Source of the DNA: Pseudomonadota bacterium | GTDB lineage: Bacteria; Pseudomonadota; Alphaproteobacteria; Rhizobiales; Rhizobiaceae | Assembly (NCBI GenBank): GCA_023393575.1 | Contig: JAEWKX010000192.1 | Coordinates: forward strand, 1 to 7,365 | DNA length: 7,365 bases | Reading direction: 5' to 3' | Shown: positions 1 to 6,430 of the stretch, piece after piece | Numbering within the stretch: the first letter of the stretch is position 1 | Layout of the letters: each line of letters starts with the position of its first letter | Translations under genes and position numbers: made by a program | Notes under the pieces: model-generated | Database searches by the model: none | The model's input: only the letters and a program-made list of their open reading frames with translations | Told to the model about the DNA's origin: nothing

Positions 1-426
1 GGGGCGGCGGCTGCGGTTCTGATGACGGAGGAAGAGGCGGCGCGGCGCGGCATTCAGCCGATGGTGCGGATCGTCTCCTGGGCCACGGCCGGCGTCGATC
101 CCCAGATCATGGGCACCGGGCCGATCCCCGCGTCCCGCAAGGCTCTGGAGAAGGCCGGGTGGAAGGCGAGCGATCTCGACCTCGTCGAGGCCAACGAGGC
201 GTTCGCCGCTCAGGCCTGCGCGGTCAACAGGGAACTCGGCTGGGATCCGGCGATCGTCAACGTCAACGGCGGCGCGATCGCCATTGGTCACCCGATCGGT
301 GCATCCGGCGCGCGCATCCTGAACACGCTTCTGTTCGAGATGAAGAGGCGAAAGGCCAGGAAAGGTCTCGCCACGCTCTGCATAGGCGGCGGCATGGGTG
401 TCGCCATGTGCTTCGAAGCGATGTGA
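1..426 (+). CDS. phaA: Acetyl-CoA acetyltransferase (thiolase), C-terminal part; 5' end outside window
   Basis: This enzyme condenses two acetyl-CoA into acetoacetyl-CoA in the cytoplasm, the first step of polyhydroxybutyrate synthesis. The reading frame is open from base 1, and the residues before the first ATG at 22 (GAAAAVL) fit the conserved thiolase stretch, so the gene starts upstream and ATG 22 is internal. About 141 of the usual 390 or so residues are present. Visible landmarks are NEAFAAQ, the GHPIGASG motif with the catalytic His at 289-291, and CIGGGMG with the catalytic Cys at 379-381. Fourteen residues follow that Cys, as in the well-studied Zoogloea enzyme. The nucleophilic Cys of the N-terminal half lies outside the window. 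The reductase gene follows 102 bases downstream on the same strand, which supports a biosynthetic (PhaA) rather than a degradative role. A general acetyl-CoA C-acetyltransferase cannot be excluded from this fragment. Confidence 0.93.
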   Translation, partial: GAAAAVLMTEEEAARRGIQPMVRIVSWATAGVDPQIMGTGPIPASRKALEKAGWKASDLDLVEANEAFAAQACAVNRELGWDPAIVNVNGGAIAIGHPIGASGARILNTLLFEMKRRKARKGLATLCIGGGMGVAMCFEAM

Positions 427-528
427 GGTCGGTCTTCGCTTCCCTGCCGGAGGCGGCGGTCTGCTTGAAAGTCGAACTTGGTGCCGGCGGTCATGGGGCG
501 ATCCTTGGCCTGGAGTGGGGAGTAGTCG

Positions 529-1254
529 ATGAGCAGGGTAGCAATTGTCACAGGCGGGACACGCGGCATTGGCGCCGCCATCTGCGTAGCATTGAGCGCC
601 GCAGGCATCCGGGTCGCCGCCAACTATGCCGGCAACGACGGCAAAGCCAAAGCCTTTGGAGATGAGACGGGAATCCCGGTCTTCAAATGGGACGTCTCCA
701 GCTATCAGGCCTGTTCCGAGGGCGTGCGGCAGGTGGAAGCCGAGCTGGGTCCGGTCGAGGTGCTCGTCAATAATGCGGGCATCACCCGCGATGCCATGTT
801 TCACAAGATGACTCCTGAGCAGTGGAACGAGGTGATCGCCACGAACCTGACAGGCACCTTCAACATGACCCAGCAAGTCTGGGGCGGGATGCGCGACCGG
901 GGTTTCGGGCGCATCATCAACATCTCGTCCATCAATGGGCAGAAGGGTCAGATGGGCCAGGTCAACTATTCAGCCGCCAAGGCCGGAGATCTCGGCTTCA
1001 CCAAGGCCCTCGCACAGGAGGGAGCGGCGAAGAACATCACCGTAAACGCGATATGTCCCGGCTATATCGCCACCGAGATGGTGAAGGCGGTACCCGAGAA
1101 GGTCCTGAACGAGCGGATCATCCCGCAGATACCGGTCGGACGATTGGGGGAGCCTGAGGAGATCGCGCGCTGCGTCGTGTTCCTGGCCTCGGAGGATGCG
1201 GGCTTCATCACCGGGTCTACGATAACGGTGAATGGCGGCCAATATTTCGCCTGA
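529..1254 (+). CDS. phaB: Acetoacetyl-CoA reductase (SDR family)
   Basis: This enzyme reduces acetoacetyl-CoA to (R)-3-hydroxybutyryl-CoA, normally with NADPH, which gives the monomer for polyhydroxybutyrate. The 241-residue length is typical of PhaB. It is a classical short-chain dehydrogenase: the cofactor-binding TGGTRGIG is at residues 8-15, NNAG at 81-84, catalytic Ser134, and the YSAAK motif with Tyr147 and Lys151. The PG motif is at 177-178 (CPGYIATEM), and the protein ends in the GGQYFA type of C-terminus seen in PhaB. The start is well supported, since GGGGAG at 517-522 lies 6 bases before ATG 529. It follows phaA by 102 bases with no terminator seen between, so the two are probably co-transcribed. 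FabG (3-oxoacyl-ACP reductase) is the close alternative, but the phaA neighbour and the QKGQMGQVNYSAAKAG stretch favour PhaB. Confidence 0.93.
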   Translation: MSRVAIVTGGTRGIGAAICVALSAAGIRVAANYAGNDGKAKAFGDETGIPVFKWDVSSYQACSEGVRQVEAELGPVEVLVNNAGITRDAMFHKMTPEQWNEVIATNLTGTFNMTQQVWGGMRDRGFGRIINISSINGQKGQMGQVNYSAAKAGDLGFTKALAQEGAAKNITVNAICPGYIATEMVKAVPEKVLNERIIPQIPVGRLGEPEEIARCVVFLASEDAGFITGSTITVNGGQYFA

Positions 1255-1277
1255 TGACCGCGTGAGACGGGACAAAC

Positions 1278-1313
1278 AAAATCGGCGCCGAACGAACGGC
1301 GCCGATTTTCTTT
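1278..1313. terminator. Bidirectional intrinsic terminator between phaB and the convergent lipoprotein gene
   Basis: A perfect 13-bp stem (AAAATCGGCGCCG at 1278-1290 pairs with 1297-1309) encloses a 6-base loop (AACGAA). The stem is GC-rich in its centre and flanked by A-rich sequence on the left and T-rich sequence on the right, so it can terminate phaB on the plus strand (24 bases after its stop) and the lipoprotein gene on the minus strand (about 16 bases after its stop). Confidence 0.88.
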
Positions 1314-1329
1314 GCGAAAGAGGTGGAAC

Positions 1330-1584
1330 TTAGCGGCAGCGCGCTTCGTAGGTGCGGCCGTAACGGTCGCGATAGACGCAGTAGCCGGAGCGTTCCTGGG
1401 ATGCGCCGACCAGTGCGCCGACGGCACCCCCGGCCACGGCACCCACCGCCGCGCCGCCCCAGCTGTTCGTCGCAACGCCGCCGATGACGGCGCCGGTGCC
1501 GGCGCCGATTGCCGTGCCGCGCTCGGTGGAAGTGCAGGATGCGAGAGAGCCGATAAGGGCGGCTGCGAGCAAGATCTTCTTCAT
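1330..1584 (-). CDS. Small glycine-zipper outer-membrane-type lipoprotein
   Basis: This 84-residue protein carries a lipoprotein signal: a short KK start, a hydrophobic stretch, and the lipobox LASC with the modified Cys at residue 17. The mature part is a glycine zipper (about residues 24-61) rich in GxxxG and small residues, the arrangement of the 17-kDa antigen and OsmB-like lipoproteins, which is known to pack as membrane helices. The tail (residues 66-84) is polar and aromatic, with Tyr-rich YRDRYGRTYE between Cys69 and Cys83, which could form a disulfide in the periplasm. The start is supported by GGGAAGGA (complement of 1591-1598) 6 bases upstream. It lies 33 bases behind the DUF3309 gene on the same strand and is probably in its operon. 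The exact function is unknown; a role in envelope stress is inference from the promoter and the family. Confidence 0.85.
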   Translation of the reverse strand: MKKILLAAALIGSLASCTSTERGTAIGAGTGAVIGGVATNSWGGAAVGAVAGGAVGALVGASQERSGYCVYRDRYGRTYEARCR

Positions 1585-1617
1585 GGTTTTTCCTTCCCGT
1601 TTTTGATGACGCTTTAC

Positions 1618-1773
1618 CTAGATCCTGCCCATGAGCAGGAGAATGAGCACGATAATAAGGATCAGTCCCAGACCTCCTGACGGTCCATAACCCCAGCTGC
1701 GGCTGTAACCCCAATTCGGCAGAGCGCCGATCAGAAGCAGTATCAGGATGACCAGCAACACCGTTCCGAGCAT
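1618..1773 (-). CDS. DUF3309 family small hydrophobic membrane protein
   Basis: This 51-residue protein has two hydrophobic segments (about residues 2-18 and 34-48) joined by an aromatic, Gly-rich turn (WGYSRSWGYGPSGG). It ends in the short basic GRI. The architecture and the LLLIGALPNW...GYGPSGGLG pattern match the DUF3309 family, common in rhizobia and of unknown function. An upstream in-frame ATG at 1818 would add 15 residues (MRLFPHREMSGWEKN), but this was rejected: the family starts at MLGT, a GGGAG ribosome site (complement of 1780-1784) sits 6 bases before ATG 1773, and the longer start would lie at or before the transcript start predicted from the promoter. It is probably the first gene of a two-gene operon with the lipoprotein. 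Regulation by a general stress sigma factor is inferred from the promoter. Confidence 0.85.
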   Translation of the reverse strand: MLGTVLLVILILLLIGALPNWGYSRSWGYGPSGGLGLILIIVLILLLMGRI

Positions 1774-1805
1774 GTTTTTCTCCCATCCGGACATTTCACG
1801 ATGCG

Positions 1806-1836
1806 GGAACAAACGCATTCTCTACCGCTTTGTTCC
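1806..1836. repeat. Inverted repeat overlapping the stress promoter
   Basis: GGAACAAA at 1806-1813 is repeated as its reverse complement TTTGTTCC at 1829-1836, with 15 bases between. One arm contains the minus-strand -35 element and the other overlaps the -10 element. CCGCTTTGTTC, at 1825-1835, also recurs exactly at 1964-1974. Whether this is an operator or chance cannot be told from one sequence. Confidence 0.4.
1812..1836 (-). promoter_or_regulatory. EcfG/RpoE2-type general stress promoter for the DUF3309-lipoprotein operon
   Basis: On the minus strand, GGAAC (1836-1832) is followed by 16 bases and CGTT (1815-1812). This matches exactly the GGAAC-N16/17-CGTT consensus of the alphaproteobacterial general stress sigma factor. 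The -10 lies about 38 bases before the DUF3309 start codon, leaving a short 5' leader that includes the ribosome site. The match is seen in the sequence; use by EcfG is inference. Confidence 0.75.
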
Positions 1837-2031
1837 AAGTCTGCAATGCTCCGTCGCAAATGTTCCAGTTCAACGGGTAGAAGCTTGTGCCGCGCAAATT
1901 GAGGAAGAAGCTAAAAGAACAAACCCGCACCGGACGGAGTCACCGATTCGTCGCCGATTCGTTCCGCTTTGTTCTGCGGCCTTGAGCTTGCATAAAATGC
2001 GGGAGAAGCGGGACGGCGCCTTGTCATTCCG

Positions 2032-5000
2032 ATGGCCGATAGCCATTTCTGGCAAAGCCGGCCTGGCCCCCCGCCTCCGGCGAGACAACGTTTTGCGGAC
2101 ACGGTTTTGAATTTCCAGCCCATGATGCTGAGTGGTCGCGGCGTGATTGCCGTGCTCGGCCCCACCAATACAGGCAAGACCCATTATGCCATCGAGCGGA
2201 TGGTGGCCCACGGCAGCGGCGTCATAGGCCTTCCACTGAGACTGCTGGCACGCGAGGTTTATACGCGCGTGGTGGAAAAGGTCGGGGCGGCCGCCGTGGC
2301 GCTCGTTACGGGCGAGGAGAAGATTACTCCGCCGGGTGCTCGTTTTTCCGTCTGCACCGTCGAGGCAATGCCGCGCGAGACGAATGCCGCTTTCGTCGCC
2401 ATCGACGAGGTGCAGCTTGCGGCGGACCTGGAACGGGGCCACATCTTCACCGACCGGATAATGCATCTGCGCGGGCGGGAGGAGACCCTCCTGCTCGGTG
2501 CGGGCACGATGCGACCGATCCTGGAGCGAATCCTGCCGGGCATCACGGTTGTCGAAAGACCCCGCATGTCGCAACTGTTCTATGCCGGGCAGAAGAAGAT
2601 CACTCGGCTTCCGCAACGTTCGGCGATCGTCGCCTTCTCCTCGGACGACGTCTATGCGATCGCGGAACTGATCCGAAGGCAGCGGGGCGGGGCGGCCGTC
2701 GTTCTCGGTGCGCTCAGCCCGCGGACGCGCAATGCACAGGTGGGCCTCTATCAGGAGGGTGATGTCGAATACTTGGTGGCGACCGATGCGATAGGCATGG
2801 GTCTCAACCTCGATGTCGACCATGTCGCCTTCGCCCAGAACCGAAAGTTCGACGGCTTCCAGTTCAGGGACCTTACCCCGGGAGAGATGGGACAGATCGC
2901 CGGTCGTGCCGGCCGCCACGTCCGTGACGGCACCTTCGGCGCCACCGGCCAGGTCCAGCCGCTCGACGAGGAACTGGTCGAGCGCATCGAGAGCCACGAA
3001 TTCGAGGACGTGAAGGTTCTTCAGTGGCGCTCCAAGGCGCTGGATTTCGCGTCGATCCGGGACTTGCGCGCCAGCCTCGACGTCGCGCCGAGCATTTCGG
3101 GTCTGACCCGCGCACTGCCGGCGACGGACAGCCAGGCGCTGGATCATCTTTCGCGCTATCCGGAGATCATCGATGCGGCGACCACGCCGGCACGGGTGGA
3201 GAAACTCTGGGAAGCCTGCGCGCTGCCGGACTACCGTCGGATCGCGCCGGCTCAGCATGCAGACCTCATTTCGACGCTTTTCTTCGATCTGGTGCGCCAC
3301 GGGACGGTGAATGAAGACTTCATGGCCGAACAGGTGAAACGCGCTGACCGGACAGACGGAGAGATCGACACGCTGTCGGCACGAATTGCCCAGATCAGGA
3401 CATGGACCTATGTCTCGAACCGCCCCGGCTGGCTGGCTGATCCGACACACTGGCAAGAAAAGACCAGAGAAATTGAGGACAGGCTGTCGGACGCCCTACA
3501 TGAACGGTTGACGAAACGCTTTGTTGATCGCAGGACATCTGTGCTCATGAAGCGCCTGAGAGAGAATGCGATGCTGGAAGCAGAAATCAGTGTGAATGGT
3601 GATGTCTTTGTCGAGGGCCATCACGTCGGACAGTTGGCCGGATTCCGGTTCACGCCCATCGCCGGGGCGGAAGGGCCGGACGCGAAGGCTGTCCAGACCG
3701 CGGCGCAGAAGGCTCTCTCGCTCGAGTTCGAAGCCCGTGCGGCGCGGCTGTATGCTTCCGGCAACGGTGACCTGGCGGTCGGATCGGATGGTTTCGTCCG
3801 ATGGCTCGGCGATCCTGTTGCGCGGCTTGCCGAGAGCGATCACATCATGCGCCCGCGGGTGCTCCTTCTTTCCGACGAGCAACTGACGGGAACGGCCCGC
3901 GAGCACGTGCTCGCCCGCATCGAAAGATTCGTCAACCACCATATCGCCACGGTCCTGAAGCCGCTCGACGACCTCTCGCGTGCTGAAGATCTCCAAGGTC
4001 TGGCCAAGGGGTTGGCATTCCAGCTCGTCGAGAACCTCGGCGTTCTCTTCCGGCGGGATGTGGCCGACGACGTCAAGTCGCTCGATCAGGATGCGCGTGC
4101 TTCGATGCGGCGGTACGGCATACGCTTCGGCGCCTATCACATCTTCATGCCGGCGCTGCTCAAGCCTGCGCCAGCGGAACTGATCACCCTGCTCTGGGCC
4201 CTCAGGAACGACGGGCTGGACAAGCCGGGCTATGGCGACCTGATACCGGCACTGGCTGCCGGCCGGACCTCGGTGGTTGCCGATCCGGGCTTCGAGCGCA
4301 CCTTCTACAGGCTGGCCGGCTTCCGCTTCCTTGGGAAGCGAGCAGTGCGCATCGACATTCTCGAGCGTCTGGCGGATCTCATTCGTCCCCTGCTGCAGTG
4401 GAAGCCGGGTACATCGCCACGTCCGGAGGGCGCTTATGATGGACGCCGGTTCACGGCCACCACGTCCATGCTTTCCATTCTTGGCGCCACTCCGGACGAT
4501 ATGGAAGAGATACTGAAGGGGCTCGGCTACCGCGCCGATGTCGTAACTGCGGATGAAGCTGCCGCCTTCCTGTCGTCGCAGCAGCCCGCAGTGGAGGCCG
4601 TAGGTGGCGGCGAAGCGGGAGACACGGCTGCAGAGGTGGAGCCGGAGGGCGAGAAGGACGAGACGCCGACGGAGGCTGCTGGCGACGCAAAGCCCGCCGC
4701 GGAACAATCCGCTGCCGCCGAAGCGCCGGCAGACAAGCAGGTGCCGGCTGACGGTGACGCAGCCTCGGCCACAGAGCCCGACGCGCCCAAGCCGGTTCTT
4801 CTCTGGCGTCCCGGTGGCCGCAATGAAAACCAGCGGAACGGGCGCCCGCAAGCTGCCGACCGTCGCCATGACCGCCGGGGCGAAGGTCGCGTTCAGGGAG
4901 AACGAGGTTCTCGCGACGGCGGCAAGCCAGGCCGGGATAGCCGTCGCCCGGACGGCAAGAGCGATCGGCCGCCGCGGGGCGAACGTCCGGACCGGCAGGA

Positions 5001-5121
5001 GCGCGGCAAACCGCCGCAGTCGGCACGTTTCGAGGCCAAGCCGCCCCGCAAGGAAAAGCCGGTGGATCCCGACTCGCCCTTCGCAAAGCTTGCTGCGCTG
5101 AAGGAACAGATGAAGAAGTAG
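2032..5121 (+). CDS. SUV3-type DExH-box ATP-dependent RNA helicase with long disordered C-terminal tail
   Basis: This 1029-residue superfamily 2 helicase is of the SUV3 type and would use ATP to unwind RNA (or RNA-DNA) in the cytoplasm. Motifs in order are Walker A GPTNTGKT (residues 43-50), motif II DEVQ (125-128), ATDAIGMGLNL (250-260, motif V) and QIAGRAGR (288-295, motif VI). The last two are hallmark SUV3 forms. Residues from about 320 to 845 correspond to the helical SUV3-like and lineage-specific C-terminal region. From about 848 to 920 the chain is acidic and Ala/Glu/Pro-rich, then about 923 to 1012 is Arg/Gly-rich and basic, ending in a PDSPFAKLAALKEQ helix-like segment. Alphaproteobacterial proteins of this type are often named MgpS after a Rhodobacter regulatory locus; I am not certain of that assignment here. 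The start is uncertain because no good ribosome site precedes ATG 2032, and ATG 2122 or 2125, just before the conserved SGRGV, are alternatives. The S4 gene follows 4 bases later. Confidence 0.9.
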   Translation: MADSHFWQSRPGPPPPARQRFADTVLNFQPMMLSGRGVIAVLGPTNTGKTHYAIERMVAHGSGVIGLPLRLLAREVYTRVVEKVGAAAVALVTGEEKITPPGARFSVCTVEAMPRETNAAFVAIDEVQLAADLERGHIFTDRIMHLRGREETLLLGAGTMRPILERILPGITVVERPRMSQLFYAGQKKITRLPQRSAIVAFSSDDVYAIAELIRRQRGGAAVVLGALSPRTRNAQVGLYQEGDVEYLVATDAIGMGLNLDVDHVAFAQNRKFDGFQFRDLTPGEMGQIAGRAGRHVRDGTFGATGQVQPLDEELVERIESHEFEDVKVLQWRSKALDFASIRDLRASLDVAPSISGLTRALPATDSQALDHLSRYPEIIDAATTPARVEKLWEACALPDYRRIAPAQHADLISTLFFDLVRHGTVNEDFMAEQVKRADRTDGEIDTLSARIAQIRTWTYVSNRPGWLADPTHWQEKTREIEDRLSDALHERLTKRFVDRRTSVLMKRLRENAMLEAEISVNGDVFVEGHHVGQLAGFRFTPIAGAEGPDAKAVQTAAQKALSLEFEARAARLYASGNGDLAVGSDGFVRWLGDPVARLAESDHIMRPRVLLLSDEQLTGTAREHVLARIERFVNHHIATVLKPLDDLSRAEDLQGLAKGLAFQLVENLGVLFRRDVADDVKSLDQDARASMRRYGIRFGAYHIFMPALLKPAPAELITLLWALRNDGLDKPGYGDLIPALAAGRTSVVADPGFERTFYRLAGFRFLGKRAVRIDILERLADLIRPLLQWKPGTSPRPEGAYDGRRFTATTSMLSILGATPDDMEEILKGLGYRADVVTADEAAAFLSSQQPAVEAVGGGEAGDTAAEVEPEGEKDETPTEAAGDAKPAAEQSAAAEAPADKQVPADGDAASATEPDAPKPVLLWRPGGRNENQRNGRPQAADRRHDRRGEGRVQGERGSRDGGKPGRDSRRPDGKSDRPPRGERPDRQERGKPPQSARFEAKPPRKEKPVDPDSPFAKLAALKEQMKK

Positions 5122-5125
5122 CGCC

Positions 5126-5470
5126 ATGGATGACGTCGAGCTACCGGCCGGTTCGCTTCAGCGCATCGACAAATGGCTCTTCTTCACGCGTATGGCCAAG
5201 TCGCGATCGGCCGCCCAGGCGCTTGTCGGCTCCGGTTCGGTGACGGTGAACGGTGCGGTGGTTCGGCAATCCAGTCTCACGGTACGGCCGGGGGACAAGG
5301 TAGGGATCGCTCTTGAGCGGCGGGACGTTCTTCTGGTCGTCCGGGAGGGAGGCGCGCGCCGGGGTCCCTTCGAGGAGGCGCGCCTGCTTTACTCCGACAT
5401 CTCCGAAAGTCTGGGGGAGCAGAAAGTCCTGACACCGTTCGAGCGCGCGCAAAGACGGCCGAAGCCATGA
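5126..5470 (+). CDS. S4-domain RNA-binding protein, Hsp15/HslR-like
   Basis: This 114-residue protein has an N-terminal S4 RNA-binding domain at about residues 12-60, with the [18 protein letters not shown] start and the [11 protein letters not shown] and VRPGDKV strands. A short C-terminal region resembles that of Hsp15, including [11 protein letters not shown], comparable to the AALLYEETAES of the E. coli protein. In E. coli, Hsp15 (about 133 residues) binds free 50S subunits that still carry peptidyl-tRNA and helps rescue stalled ribosomes. The same role here is inference from family. It starts 4 bases after the helicase stop without a strong ribosome site of its own (only a weak GAAGAAG near 5112-5118), so translation is probably coupled to the helicase. 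Its stop codon overlaps an ATG at 5467, the start of the open stretch leading into fdxA. Confidence 0.87.
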   Translation: MDDVELPAGSLQRIDKWLFFTRMAKSRSAAQALVGSGSVTVNGAVVRQSSLTVRPGDKVGIALERRDVLLVVREGGARRGPFEEARLLYSDISESLGEQKVLTPFERAQRRPKP

Positions 5471-5712
5471 CAGTTGCAGCAGATCTCCGGAATGGGGAGG
5501 TTAACGGTAAACGCGGGCGCTCGCCGAGAAATAATGCTCTTCCTACTGCCGTTTCCGCAGAAGGTTTGTCCTTGCTAACCGTCCGGAAAGGTTTTACCTC
5601 ACACTCGAACGCGGGTGCGCCGGCGGTCCCACGGGACGCGGATCTGCATCCGCACCGGCGGTTTGCTCACCTCCCAGGCGAAGCCGCCCGACTGCGATTT
5701 CTGGAGTGCCGC
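5471..5712. other. Intergenic leader between the S4 gene and fdxA
   Basis: This 242-base stretch is open in the fdxA frame all the way from ATG 5467, but its translation (low complexity, no recognisable domain) does not look like part of a ferredoxin. It contains a hairpin GCGGAT/ATCCGC with a 4-base loop at 5638-5653, flanked by direct repeats of CCGGCGGT at 5620-5627 and 5655-5662. No convincing sigma-70 or EcfG promoter was found. fdxA may be read from upstream or from a promoter I cannot recognise. Confidence 0.4.
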
Positions 5713-6051
5713 ATGACCTACGTCGTGACTGACAATTGCATCCGCTGCAAGTACACCGACTGTGTCGAGGTTTGTCCGGTAGACTGCTTCTACGAAGGCG
5801 AGAACTTCCTGGTCATCCACCCGGACGAATGCATCGACTGTGGGGTTTGCGAACCGGAATGTCCGGCAGAAGCCATCAAGCCGGACACCGAGCCCGGATT
5901 GGACAAGTGGTTGAAGGTCAATGCGGAATACGCCCAAGTCTGGCCCAACATAACCGTCAAGCGGGAGCCCATGCCGGAAGCGAAGGAAATGGACGGCGTG
6001 CCCGGTAAGTTTGAGCAGTACTTCTCGTCGGAGCCAGGCCAGGGAGACTGA
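5713..6051 (+). CDS. fdxA: Seven-iron ferredoxin (3Fe-4S plus 4Fe-4S)
   Basis: This 112-residue soluble electron carrier closely resembles Azotobacter ferredoxin I. All nine cysteines are at the expected spacings (Cys9, 12, 17, 21, 25, 40, 43, 46, 50, each one higher than in the processed Azotobacter protein). They sit in the [17 protein letters not shown] and [11 protein letters not shown] motifs, which bind one 3Fe-4S and one 4Fe-4S cluster. The C-terminal half keeps the VWPNIT stretch and the DGVPGK motif of the FdxA family. The start at 5713 is chosen because GGAG (5703-5706) lies 6 bases upstream and MTYVVTDNC is the family's usual start. The in-frame ATG at 5467 would add 82 residues with no family match. 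Its redox partner is not shown in the window. Confidence 0.95.
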   Translation: MTYVVTDNCIRCKYTDCVEVCPVDCFYEGENFLVIHPDECIDCGVCEPECPAEAIKPDTEPGLDKWLKVNAEYAQVWPNITVKREPMPEAKEMDGVPGKFEQYFSSEPGQGD

Positions 6052-6071
6052 TCGAGTCCCGCGTCGTGTCC

Positions 6072-6123
6072 GGGCGAAAGGGTGAAAATCCGCCCCTCTG
6101 CCGTTCTGTTGAGTAGACGGCAG
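6072..6123 (+). terminator. Possible weak terminator region after fdxA
   Basis: Two hairpins follow the fdxA stop: GGGCG/CGCCC (6072-6076 with 6091-6095, loop of 14) and CTGCCGT/ACGGCAG (6098-6104 with 6117-6123, loop of 12). The second is followed by TTGATCT rather than a run of T, so termination would be inefficient or factor-assisted. Confidence 0.35.
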
Positions 6124-6157
6124 TTGATCTCCTCGGACTGCTTACAAAAGCAAATTA

Positions 6158-6186
6158 TTGATTTACGCACTTTTTTGTGGTAGACA
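6158..6186 (+). promoter_or_regulatory. Candidate sigma-70 promoter for carD
   Basis: TTGATT (6158-6163), a 17-base spacer and TAGACA (6181-6186) resemble the rhizobial housekeeping promoter (CTTGAC-N17-CTATAT). Transcription would start near 6193, giving a leader of about 240 bases before carD. The -10 lacks the final T, a feature common in alphaproteobacterial promoters. Confidence 0.42.
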
Positions 6187-6347
6187 GAAGACACTGTTCC
6201 ACAAGGCGGCACTTGCGTGCCCGAAAAACATCACGAAAGTAACAGACCAGTCAACGTGGTTCCCGTGACATTGCCGTTCTACATGTCTTCGCGGGATTGC
6301 GGTGGAGTTCTTTTGTGCACGTTGGTCGGACCAGTATTGAGTGACCC

Positions 6348-6404
6348 GACGGTTTCCCCCGTCTCATCCGGGCCTGCCTGACCCGGCCCCGGTTGTTTAC
6401 CGGG
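6348..6404 (+). promoter_or_regulatory. Three tandem hairpins in the carD 5' leader
   Basis: Successive stems are GACGG/CCGTC (6348-6352 with 6359-6363), CCGGG/CCCGG (6368-6372 with 6382-6386) and CCCGGT/ACCGGG (6388-6393 with 6399-6404). The CCGGG-type arms can pair in alternative combinations, as in attenuators. The last stem ends 10 bases before the GGGAG ribosome site (6414-6418). A regulatory role is inference. Confidence 0.4.
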
Positions 6405-6430
6405 TGCGTAACAGGGAGTTTGTGACACGT

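Larger units (their letters stand above)
1774..2031. other. Divergent intergenic region between the DUF3309 gene and the helicase gene
   Basis: This 258-base stretch holds the minus-strand stress promoter and inverted repeat near its left end. Further right is a near-tandem repeat of CGATTCGT (1944-1951 and 1956-1963). A possible but weak helicase promoter is TTGTTC at 1969-1974, 16 bases, then CATAAA at 1991-1996. GGGAG at 2001-2005 is too far from ATG 2032 to serve as its ribosome site. No convincing gene was seen here. Confidence 0.4.
6052..6430 (+). other. Long non-coding region and carD leader
   Basis: This 379-base stretch holds the weak fdxA hairpins (6072-6123), an AT-rich patch with the candidate carD promoter (6141-6186), an 11-base palindrome TGGTCGGACCA (6323-6333), and three tandem hairpins (6348-6404) directly before the ribosome site. 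No convincing protein gene or known riboswitch was seen. Confidence 0.6.

Noticed and set aside
1325..1350. GGAAC-N17-CGTA, resembling a stress promoter on the plus strand
   Set aside because: The -10 box does not match CGTT, and it points into the convergent lipoprotein gene.
1748..2110. 120-codon plus-strand frame across the DUF3309-helicase intergenic region
   Set aside because: It overlaps the start of the DUF3309 gene, the stress promoter and the helicase start; composition is unlike a real protein.
1870..3456. 528-codon open frame on the minus strand opposite the helicase
   Set aside because: It is antisense to the conserved helicase motifs, has no recognisable domain or ribosome site, and such frames are common opposite GC-rich genes.
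3496..5127. 543-codon open frame on the minus strand opposite the helicase C-terminal half
   Set aside because: Same reasons: Arg/Leu-rich mirror of a GC-rich gene, with no family match.
5572..5600. TTGCTA-N17-TACCTC as an fdxA promoter
   Set aside because: Too few matches to the -10 element to support a call.
6078..6110. Short similarity to the GGTGAAAATCCG-type part of cobalamin riboswitches after fdxA
   Set aside because: Only about a dozen bases match. I do not see the B12 box or the CGCAACTG segment, and the next gene (carD) is not a B12 gene.
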